DNA from: VMCP01 sp964408945
GTDB taxonomy: Bacteria; Bacteroidota; Bacteroidia; NS11-12g; UBA955
Length of the DNA stretch: 41,843 bases
Direction: 5' to 3'
Assembly: GCA_964408945.1 (NCBI GenBank)
Contig: CAYPBJ010000020.1
Coordinates: 1-41,843 of the forward strand
Position numbers and translations under genes: made by a program. Shown piece by piece: positions 22,993 through 30,418 of the stretch (positions within the stretch are counted from its first letter, which is position 1; each line of letters starts with the position of its first letter). The notes under the pieces were generated by a model. It saw only the letters and a program-made list of their open reading frames with translations. It ran no database searches and was not told the origin of the DNA.

Positions 22993-24303
22993 ATGAGAAC
23001 GAAATCAGTTAAACAACCTAAAGTAAACGTCATCACCTTAGGGTGTAGCAAGAATATTGTAGATTCCGAAGTCATTATGGCCCAATTAAAGGCCAGTGAC
23101 TTTGATGTAGAACATGAAGCACAAAAAGACGATTCAGATATTGTCATTATTAACACTTGCGGATTTATTGAAAATGCCAAGCAAGAAAGCATTGACACCA
23201 TTCTTAGGTATGCCGAAGAGAAAAGTCAAGGAAATTTAGAGAAACTATACGTTACTGGCTGCTTGTCGCATCGATATAAAGATGAACTCAGCTCTGAAAT
23301 ACCTGAGGTTGATGCTTGGTTTGGAACTTTAGAACTCCCCAATTTATTGAGAACTGTAGGTGCTGATTACAAGCACGAATTGTTGGGTGAACGATTACAA
23401 ACAACCCCCAAGCATTTTGCCTATGTGAAGATTTCGGAAGGGTGTAATAGGCCCTGTTCGTTTTGCGCTATTCCTTTGATGCGCGGCAATCACGTGTCAA
23501 AACCCATTGAATTATTGGAGACGGAAGTGAAAAATTTGGTTAAAAATGGAACCAAAGAAATCATGTTGATTGCACAAGATTCAACTTACTACGGATTAGA
23601 TCTATACGGAGAACGCAAATTGGGCGAGTTGATGAAGCGATTGAGCGATGTTGAAGGTTTGGATTGGATGCGTTTGCATTATGCCTATCCTTCGCAATTT
23701 CCAACCGATGTGTTGGATGTCATTCGCGAGCGCGATAACATCTGTAAATACCTTGATATGCCCATTCAGCACATAACTGACAATGTGCTGAAAAGTATGC
23801 GACGTGGAATCACCAAGCGTCGCACCATGGAATTGATCAAAGAAATTCGTGAAAAAGTGCCAGGTATTGCTTTGAGAACCACTATTTTAGTTGGACACCC
23901 TGGCGAAACCGAACAAGATTTTGAAGAACTGATGCTCGCTCTTCAAGAGATCAAGTTTGAGCGATTGGGAGTGTTCACCTATTCTCACGAAGATAACACT
24001 CATGCTTACTCACTAGATGATATCATCCCCGAGGAAGAAAAACAGCGCCGTGCCAACGCCATCATGGAACAACAAATGGATATATCGTATTCATTCAATC
24101 AGTCATTAGTAGGAACCACTCAAAAAGTTCTTTTTGATAGATTGGAGAATGATCATTTTGTTGGAAGAACGCAGTTTGATAGCCCAGAAGTCGACAACGA
24201 AGTTTGGTTGCCTGTTAACGGTAATTATCTGAGAATTGGAGATTTTCAAAAAGTGAAAATATCAGCAGCATCTCATTATGATCTAACTGGAGAGTGGTTG
24301 TAA
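22993..24303 (+). CDS. rimO: Ribosomal protein uS12 methylthiotransferase
   Basis: A radical-SAM methylthiotransferase of 436 residues that modifies the conserved aspartate of ribosomal protein S12. The N-terminal domain binds one Fe-S cluster through the cysteines in LGCSKNIVDSE, NTCGFIENAKQESI and VTGCLSHRY. The radical SAM motif CxxxCxxC is in EGCNRPCSFCAIPLMRG. A TRAM domain ends the protein. The SKNxVDSE and CGFIxxAKQES signatures favour RimO over MiaB. ATG 22993 lies 10 bp after the ftsY stop. Its TAA overlaps the bshC ATG by one base (TAATG). Confidence 0.96.
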   Translation: MRTKSVKQPKVNVITLGCSKNIVDSEVIMAQLKASDFDVEHEAQKDDSDIVIINTCGFIENAKQESIDTILRYAEEKSQGNLEKLYVTGCLSHRYKDELSSEIPEVDAWFGTLELPNLLRTVGADYKHELLGERLQTTPKHFAYVKISEGCNRPCSFCAIPLMRGNHVSKPIELLETEVKNLVKNGTKEIMLIAQDSTYYGLDLYGERKLGELMKRLSDVEGLDWMRLHYAYPSQFPTDVLDVIRERDNICKYLDMPIQHITDNVLKSMRRGITKRRTMELIKEIREKVPGIALRTTILVGHPGETEQDFEELMLALQEIKFERLGVFTYSHEDNTHAYSLDDIIPEEEKQRRANAIMEQQMDISYSFNQSLVGTTQKVLFDRLENDHFVGRTQFDSPEVDNEVWLPVNGNYLRIGDFQKVKISAASHYDLTGEWL

Positions 24304-25877
24304 TGCAAGTCAAAAATGTTCCATTCCCCAAAGGGTTTTTGTCACCTACCTTGCATAGGCTATCGCAAGAAACGATAGAAGGTTACAAGCCATATCCTTT
24401 GTTGGGAAACAATGATTCGGTTGACTCATTGAAGGAACATTTTTTAAAGCACTTTCCCCAGGAACACAGAGAAATTTTGGTTTCTGTGATTCGAGATCAG
24501 TATTCTAACATTGAATTAAGTTCTTTACAAGAAGCGAACCTGCAAAAATTAGCTCAACCGGATGGAATTACAGTCACCACAGGTCAGCAAATACATCCTT
24601 TTTTAGGACCACAATTTGTTTACAACAAGATTTTTACGGCGATCAATACGGCTGTTGAATTGGATGCCGTCCCTATCTTTTGGATGGCTTCAGAAGACCA
24701 TGATTTTGACGAAATCAAAACCGTCAATTTCTTGGGAAAGACATACCATTGGGATACGAACCAAACGGGTCCTGTAGGCAAATTTACCACCGAAGGGATA
24801 GCCGGCATTATAGATCAAATGCTGATTGATTTTCCTCATGATCAGAAATTAAAAAATCTACTCCATGAACTTAGAGTATTTTACGGATCAGAAATCAAGC
24901 TGGCAGAGGCCACGAGAATGGTTGTCCAGTATTTTTGGGCGCATACCGGCATTTTGTGTTTAGACCCTAACAACGCTCATTTGAAAAGGTGTTCATCTGA
25001 TATTTTCCGAAAGGAAATTTTAGGTGAATTTAAAAAATCAGTTGATATTCATATTGAGGGTTTAAATAAAAACGGTATACCGGTAAATATTTCTACCCGA
25101 GAATTGCATTTATTTTACTTTCCTGATAGAAATGAAAAGTCTGAAAGATTGCGAATTGATCGTAAATCTGATGAGTTTGTATCGTCTACTGGAGGTTTTA
25201 CCTGGAGTAAGCAAGAACTTTTAAACGAAGTTATGACTTTGCCAGAGCGTTTCTCACCCAATGTTCTACTCAGACCCATTTTTCAGCAATGCATTCTTCC
25301 CAATGTGGTTTACGTTGCGGGTCCATCGGAGTTCATGTATTGGTTAGAACTGGGAAATTCTTTTGAGGACATGGGCGTAAAGTCGCCAAGGCTTCAGTTG
25401 CGTTTTTCAAGTTTGTTTATATCCAAACAAAATCAAAAGCGAATTGATTCATTGAATTTGGATGTAACAAAGGCATTCGAAGATATAACCTTCATTGAAA
25501 GTCAATTGAAAGAGCAATTCAACAAAGATTTTCAGTTGGAAATTCTTCAATCTGCTTTGGAAAATCAATTTGAGAAAATTTGGAACGAATTGTATTCATT
25601 GAAGATACCCGATTTAAAAACACTAAAAAAGTCTCACGAGCATTCGTTAAAAGAGTTGAAATTAGTGGCAGTTAAGTACCGAAATGGTGAGTATGGCGAA
25701 AATTCACTTTCAAAAGCGCTAAAGTCCTGGAAGTCTCTCCAACAAGAATTGTTTAACAAGGAGCTACCACAAGAAAGACGAGAGTTTTTCCTAGAATCTG
25801 TGGTGAAATATAATCTGTCTCAATTTGATGAATCAATGAACTACGCTCAAGCACGTTTATTACTGATAAATATGTAG
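24303..25877 (+). CDS. bshC: Bacillithiol biosynthesis cysteine-adding enzyme BshC
   Basis: A 524-residue enzyme adding cysteine to glucosaminyl-malate, the last step of bacillithiol synthesis. Diagnostic stretches are TGQQIHPFLGPQFVYNKIFT (about 95-115), AVPIFWMASEDHDFDEIKTV (about 127-147), SPNVLLRPIFQQCILPNVVY and VAGPSEFMYWLELGNSFE, all in BshC order. The C-terminal 150 residues are helical and probably coiled coil (EDITFIESQLKEQFNKDFQL). Presence of BshC implies that the organism makes bacillithiol or a related low-molecular-weight thiol. Start ATG 24303 overlaps the rimO stop. Confidence 0.95.
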   Translation: MQVKNVPFPKGFLSPTLHRLSQETIEGYKPYPLLGNNDSVDSLKEHFLKHFPQEHREILVSVIRDQYSNIELSSLQEANLQKLAQPDGITVTTGQQIHPFLGPQFVYNKIFTAINTAVELDAVPIFWMASEDHDFDEIKTVNFLGKTYHWDTNQTGPVGKFTTEGIAGIIDQMLIDFPHDQKLKNLLHELRVFYGSEIKLAEATRMVVQYFWAHTGILCLDPNNAHLKRCSSDIFRKEILGEFKKSVDIHIEGLNKNGIPVNISTRELHLFYFPDRNEKSERLRIDRKSDEFVSSTGGFTWSKQELLNEVMTLPERFSPNVLLRPIFQQCILPNVVYVAGPSEFMYWLELGNSFEDMGVKSPRLQLRFSSLFISKQNQKRIDSLNLDVTKAFEDITFIESQLKEQFNKDFQLEILQSALENQFEKIWNELYSLKIPDLKTLKKSHEHSLKELKLVAVKYRNGEYGENSLSKALKSWKSLQQELFNKELPQERREFFLESVVKYNLSQFDESMNYAQARLLLINM

Positions 25878-25912
25878 TTTTTCTGTCACAAAGTTGATTA
25901 TATTCGTGATTC

Positions 25913-27508
25913 ATGGCATTCACGAATTTTAAGAAAGATTTATCGGCGTCGTTGGTTGTTTTCCTGGTCGCTTTACCTCTGTGTATTGGTATTTCTATGT
26001 CTTCGGGTGGTACCCCCATACAAGGCATAATGGCCGGTGTACTGGGTGGAATTGTGGTAGGTATATTAAGTGGATCAAATGTCTCAGTTTCTGGTCCTGC
26101 TGCTGGACTAATATCAATAGTATCAGTGGCATTTGGAGATCTGGAATTGTCACATAAGGGGCAAGCATTTGAGTATTTTGCTATGGCCTTGTTGTTGGCG
26201 GGATTGATACAAATTGCACTTGGTGCATTAAAAGCTGGATTTATTGGTGACTTTATTCCAGTGTCTGTAATCAAGGGAATGCTCGCCGCAATTGGTATTA
26301 TTTTGATATTAAAAGAGATACCACACATTTTAGGATATGATCGCGATCTAGAAGGTGAAATGGAGTTCAATCAAGCAGATGGGCACAATACATTTTCTGA
26401 AATCATTTACTCTTTAAAACAAATAACCCCATTGGCTGTGGTCATTGGTGTTTTAGGATTAGCCATTCAACGAATTTGGGAAGTCCCTAATGTTAAAAAA
26501 CAAACATGGGCTCAGGTAATTCCACCGGCTTTATTGGCAGTAATATTTGGTATTGTCATCAATACTGTAGCACCCATTGAAGGGTTCTTTTCGAAAATTA
26601 CCGATTCAGAGCACATGGTAAGAGTACCCGTGTTGTCTAAATCTGGAAATTTATGGGAATCATTGAATGGTTTGATTGGAGAATTTCATTTTCCTGAATT
26701 TAAAGGGATTTTCGATGGTCATGTTTGGTATTACGCATTTCTAATTGCAGTAATTGCAAGCATTGAAAGTCTTTTGAGCTTGGAAGCCGGTGATAAAATT
26801 GACCCTCAAAAAAGATCATCCCCCGCGAATCGCGAATTGTTTGCTCAGGGTGTTGGAAATACTTTGGCAGGATTGATAGGCGCAATGCCTATTACCGCCG
26901 TGATTGTTAGAACATCGGCAAATGTTAATTCTGGATCCAAAACAAAATGGAGTGCCATTTTTCATGGTGTTTGGTTATTGCTTTTTGTACTCCTGGCTCC
27001 AGGATTGATGAACCTAATTCCCAAATCAGCTTTAGCCGCGATTTTAATTTTTGTGGGATATAAATTGGCGAAGCCGTCATTATTTATTGATCAATTTCAA
27101 AAAGGTTGGAATAATTTCTTGCCATTTTTTGCAACCGTATTGGCCATTGTACTTACCAATTTGCTGTTAGGTGTAGTCATTGGTCTGGTGCTGGGTTATT
27201 TTTTCATTTTAAGAAGCAATTATCATAAAGCGTTTAGTGTGGTAAAATATCAAGAGTCAACGATGTTGAGGTTTCATCATCAAACTACCTTTTTAAATAA
27301 ATCGATTCTTAAAAAACACCTAAACAATGTTAATCCAGGCGAATCTCTCATTTTAGATTTTTCTAATTGTACTTTTATAGATTCAGATATTGTGGAGGTA
27401 GTCAATGATTTCAAAACACATGCATCCTTTTCAGAAATTAATCTGGAATTCAAGTTTCAGAACGAGTCTCAAAAAGAAAAATTCAACCTTAAATTCAACG
27501 AAATATGA
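25913..27508 (+). CDS. SulP family anion transporter, probable bicarbonate uptake
   Basis: A 531-residue SLC26/SulP membrane transporter. The N-terminus, KKDLSASLVVFLVALPLCIG, then SGSNVSVSGPAAGLISIVSV, is the SulP membrane core. Further marks are IASIESLLSLEAGDKIDPQK and RSSPANRELFAQGVGNTLAG, then an NxxxG-rich gate region. About 12-14 helices are followed from about residue 430 by a shortened STAS-like domain (SLILDFSNCTFIDSDIVEVV). The following gene, overlapping by 4 nt (ATGA), is a beta-carbonic anhydrase, so bicarbonate is the likely substrate (inference by context). TATATTCG at 25899-25906 is a one-mismatch candidate -7 box. Confidence 0.9.
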   Translation: MAFTNFKKDLSASLVVFLVALPLCIGISMSSGGTPIQGIMAGVLGGIVVGILSGSNVSVSGPAAGLISIVSVAFGDLELSHKGQAFEYFAMALLLAGLIQIALGALKAGFIGDFIPVSVIKGMLAAIGIILILKEIPHILGYDRDLEGEMEFNQADGHNTFSEIIYSLKQITPLAVVIGVLGLAIQRIWEVPNVKKQTWAQVIPPALLAVIFGIVINTVAPIEGFFSKITDSEHMVRVPVLSKSGNLWESLNGLIGEFHFPEFKGIFDGHVWYYAFLIAVIASIESLLSLEAGDKIDPQKRSSPANRELFAQGVGNTLAGLIGAMPITAVIVRTSANVNSGSKTKWSAIFHGVWLLLFVLLAPGLMNLIPKSALAAILIFVGYKLAKPSLFIDQFQKGWNNFLPFFATVLAIVLTNLLLGVVIGLVLGYFFILRSNYHKAFSVVKYQESTMLRFHHQTTFLNKSILKKHLNNVNPGESLILDFSNCTFIDSDIVEVVNDFKTHASFSEINLEFKFQNESQKEKFNLKFNEI

Positions 27509-28143
27509 CCGATAAAGAAAAGTTATTCCTCAGCAATCAAGCATGGGCACAGGAGAAATTGGATGTAGATGGTGAGTATTTTACTCGGTTAGCTAAAGAT
27601 CAAAATCCAGATTACCTTTGGATAGGTTGTAGCGACAGCAGGGTTCCCGCTAATGAAATTATTGGTGCTCAACCCGGTGAATTATTTGTACATAGAAATA
27701 TTGCCAATCTGGTGGTTCACACCGATCTGAATTTACTTTCAGTTTTGGATTATGCTGTAACCCATTTAAAGGTGAAACACATCATTCTTTGCGGACACAC
27801 TGGCTGTGGCGGTGTTAAAGCTGCTATGTCGCACAATAACTTTGACCTTCTGAATAAATGGCTCCGAAACCTAAAAGAAGTTTATTATCATCATCGAGAA
27901 GAAATTGAGTCAATTCAAAACGAAGAAGAACGAGTTGATCGCTTTGTTGAAATCAATGTAGTGGAACAGGTACAGAATCTGGCTAAAACCAGTGTCGTGC
28001 AGAAGTCTTGGCAAAGACACCAATTGCCATTGATTCACGGTTGGGTTTACGACATGAACAGTGGCCTATTAAAGAGCGTAGTTGAAATGGGGCACGACAG
28101 TATAATCGACCCCATTTTCAAGTTTGATAATTTTGAATTTTAA
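27505..28143 (+). CDS. Beta-class carbonic anhydrase
   Basis: A 212-residue zinc enzyme interconverting CO2 and bicarbonate. Zinc ligands and catalytic dyad are visible: C42-x-D44-x-R46 in GCSDSRVPANEI, and H98-x-x-C101 in CGHTGCGGVKAAM. HRNIANLV and the C-terminal HGWVYDMNSGLL are typical of the Can/YadF group. It is coupled by a 4-nt overlap to the SulP transporter, so the pair probably supplies or retains inorganic carbon. Its stop is 1 bp from the end of terC on the opposite strand. Confidence 0.96.
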   Translation: MTDKEKLFLSNQAWAQEKLDVDGEYFTRLAKDQNPDYLWIGCSDSRVPANEIIGAQPGELFVHRNIANLVVHTDLNLLSVLDYAVTHLKVKHIILCGHTGCGGVKAAMSHNNFDLLNKWLRNLKEVYYHHREEIESIQNEEERVDRFVEINVVEQVQNLAKTSVVQKSWQRHQLPLIHGWVYDMNSGLLKSVVEMGHDSIIDPIFKFDNFEF

Positions 28144-28144
28144 T

Positions 28145-28843
28145 CTATTTTGAATTGAGTTTGTCAACTCGAAGATTGATCATTTCTATAGCAAACGCAA
28201 ATGCCATAGAGAAGTAGATATAGCCTTTGTTAATTTCTTGTTCAAGTCCTTCAGCAAGAAGAGAAACTCCAATTAATACTAAAAAGGCCAATGCCAATAT
28301 TTTTACAGATGGATTTCCATTGACGAAATCGGCTATGGTGGTGGCTGCCAATAACATCACAAGCATAGAAACAACAACGGCGGTAATCATCACCCAAAGA
28401 TGGTCTGCCATACCAACCGCGGTAATAACGGAGTCAAGGCTAAAAATAATATTGATCAAGCTCATTTGCAATAGCATAGAAGTCCAACCACTGGCCTGAT
28501 TTCGAGGCTGATCTTCTACTTTTCCTCCCTTCATTTTGAGGTGAATTTCGTGAACACTTTGATAAATCAAAAACAATCCACCAACCAACAAAAGTATGTC
28601 CTTACCTGAGATATCATGTCCAAAAGCATTGAACAATGGATGTTCCTGTTTTTGAATCCAACTAAGTCCAAATAACATTAAAATACGTATTACCATGCCC
28701 AATAAAAGCCCGAGATTTCTGGCATTTTTCTGTTTTTCAGGCGTCATTTTACCTGCTAAAATGGTAATGAAAATGATGTTGTCGATTCCTAACACTATCT
28801 CTAAAATGGTTAGGGTAAATAAGCTGATGAGTATTTCGTTCAT
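28145..28843 (-). CDS. TerC family integral membrane protein
   Basis: A 232-residue protein of about seven helices. TerC signatures are LTILEIVLGIDNIIFITILA (residues about 8-27), GGLFLIYQSVHEIH and SLINIIFSLDSVITAVGMAD, the two acidic-residue motifs in membrane helices 1 and 4. Family members act in metal (manganese) export or co-translational metallation of exported proteins; many are linked to tellurite resistance by name only. ATG 28843 is used (the first in-membrane start); it overlaps the miaA TGA by 4 nt (28840-28843). Confidence 0.93.
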   Translation of the reverse strand: MNEILISLFTLTILEIVLGIDNIIFITILAGKMTPEKQKNARNLGLLLGMVIRILMLFGLSWIQKQEHPLFNAFGHDISGKDILLLVGGLFLIYQSVHEIHLKMKGGKVEDQPRNQASGWTSMLLQMSLINIIFSLDSVITAVGMADHLWVMITAVVVSMLVMLLAATTIADFVNGNPSVKILALAFLVLIGVSLLAEGLEQEINKGYIYFSMAFAFAIEMINLRVDKLNSK

Positions 28844-29724
28844 TGGATTAAATTTAAGATTTCGGTGGCATTCTTTTCTTGAATATTCCACTGGTTTTTA
28901 AACCAGGTTATTTGTCGTTTAGCGTAGTTTCTGGTTTTTTGTTTCATTTTTTCGATGGCTTGTACCAACTCGCAATTTCCGTCAAAATAATCAAACATTT
29001 CAGTATATCCCACGGTTTTTAATGGATTTAATTGACGATGGGAAAATAGATTTTCTGCTTCATGGAGAAATCCGTTTTGAATCATTTGATCTACTCTTGA
29101 ATCTATTTTAGAATAGAGATTTTTTCTTTCAATATTCAAAAAATACAAAGAACCGGGATATTCGAACGGCTCGCTTTTTCCGAGGGCAATTTCAGATAAC
29201 GGCTTTTCATGAGTGAGGATTAGTTCTAATGCCCTGATGACTCTCATGGGGTTCTTCAGGTCAATTTCAGAAGCTCCAATGGGATCTAATTCACGCAATT
29301 TTGATGATAAATTCTCAATTCCATTTTCTTTTAATTGCGCGTTTAATGACTCTCTCAGTTCTTGGGAAACATTTGAATATTCGTCAAAACCGTTGAAAAA
29401 TGCGTTAAAATAAAGACCCGTTCCACCCACCAAAACCACACTTCCGTATTGTTGTATGATTTCTTTGGCTTTTGATCTCGCCTCATCTTGGAAGTTTTTT
29501 GCAGTGAATGTTTCATGAATGCTGTGACTTCCAATAAAATGGTGAGGTATGGATTGTAATTCTTCCATACTTGGTCTGCCCACACCAATATTTAATTCGC
29601 TGTAAATTTGTCTTGAGTCAACAGAAATGATCTCTGTATTCAACTTTTGAGCAATTTTTATGGCTAATGCCGTCTTTCCAACTCCCGTTGGGCCTCCTAT
29701 TGCAATGACGGGTGGTTGCGGCAT
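28840..29724 (-). CDS. miaA: tRNA dimethylallyltransferase
   Basis: A 294-residue enzyme that adds a dimethylallyl group to A37 of tRNAs reading UNN codons. The P-loop GPTGVGKTALA lies at residues 8-18. Others are ISVDSRQIYSELNIGVGRPS (tRNA/substrate-binding DSRQ), VLVGGTGLYFNAFFNGF and the C-terminal KTVGYTEMFDYFDG, then RNYAKRQITWFKNQ. All expected parts are present. It is followed by terC with an ATGA overlap and preceded 11 bp upstream by the pRiA4b-like gene, forming a three-gene minus-strand unit. Confidence 0.97.
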   Translation of the reverse strand: MPQPPVIAIGGPTGVGKTALAIKIAQKLNTEIISVDSRQIYSELNIGVGRPSMEELQSIPHHFIGSHSIHETFTAKNFQDEARSKAKEIIQQYGSVVLVGGTGLYFNAFFNGFDEYSNVSQELRESLNAQLKENGIENLSSKLRELDPIGASEIDLKNPMRVIRALELILTHEKPLSEIALGKSEPFEYPGSLYFLNIERKNLYSKIDSRVDQMIQNGFLHEAENLFSHRQLNPLKTVGYTEMFDYFDGNCELVQAIEKMKQKTRNYAKRQITWFKNQWNIQEKNATEILNLIQ

Positions 29725-29735
29725 ATTAAGTCTAT

Positions 29736-30350
29736 TTACTCTTCGTCTTTGAAGTTGAATTCATCTTCATCCGATTCTTCATCGTCTGAGAATTCATCGT
29801 CGTCATCATCAGAATCAACGCCCTCTTGCTCTAAACTGTTGAATTCAGCTGTAAGCTCGTTTTGTATCCCTTTAGAAGCCAGTATTTTCGCAGCAATTAC
29901 ATCAAACTCACTATCATCGAGCATTTTGAATTTTGAATCTTCACGTTGACGGGGAGATTTTCCTTCTGATTTTACCAGAAGAGGGTAGGTAGCATCTGCT
30001 TTTGGGTCTTCAATGCTCTGCATCTCGCAAAGAAGTGTCCAATTTGCCAAATAATCAGTCACGTAGATGAATCGTTGATGAGGATCGTTGATGTAGTCTC
30101 TCAATCGAGCCATTTCCATGGTAATAGTAGGCATCTCATTTTCCCCATCGGTCATGTCTTCAAGCATAATTTCGAACAACCGCTTCCAACGACTGTCGCT
30201 GATATAAAAACTTGCTAACTCCTTGCCATCAAAGCCAATAGCGTTTTGAATGGCATCGTGAAGTTGTTTGAAAGTTTGCGATGGTTTGATGTCTATCCAT
30301 CGAATTACATCGTCTTGATTTTCGAACCAAATTTTGAAGCGGTAAACCAT
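29736..30350 (-). CDS. Plasmid pRiA4b ORF-3-like protein with acidic tail
   Basis: A 204-residue protein starting MVYRFKIWFENQDDVIRWID. The opening strand, the HDAIQNAIGFDGKELASFYI stretch and the WTLLCEMQSI segment match the pRiA4b ORF-3-like family (often mislabelled IS1096 passenger TnpR). The family's function is unknown and there is no transposase here. The C-terminus is extremely acidic: from about residue 178 it is dominated by Asp and Glu (SDDDDDEFSDDEESDEDEF). ATG 30350 is chosen because a consensus promoter lies just upstream; the longer form from 30467 would run through it. Confidence 0.8.
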   Translation of the reverse strand: MVYRFKIWFENQDDVIRWIDIKPSQTFKQLHDAIQNAIGFDGKELASFYISDSRWKRLFEIMLEDMTDGENEMPTITMEMARLRDYINDPHQRFIYVTDYLANWTLLCEMQSIEDPKADATYPLLVKSEGKSPRQREDSKFKMLDDSEFDVIAAKILASKGIQNELTAEFNSLEQEGVDSDDDDDEFSDDEESDEDEFNFKDEE

Positions 30351-30356
30351 AAATTG

Positions 30357-30385
30357 CAAATTTAGCAAATTCCTAGGTAAATCAA
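30357..30385 (-). promoter_or_regulatory. Promoter of the pRiA4b-like/miaA/terC unit
   Basis: Minus strand TTG (30385-30383), 18 nt, TAAATTTG (30364-30357), 6 nt before ATG 30350. A good match to the Bacteroidota consensus with a very short leader. Confidence 0.65.
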
Positions 30386-30418
30386 CGGCCAATCCTTTAT
30401 CTTCGCAATCCTTTGAAA

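Noticed and set aside
29736..30350. Transposon remnant (name IS1096 passenger TnpR-like)
   Set aside because: No transposase, inverted repeats or target duplication is visible; the family name is historical.
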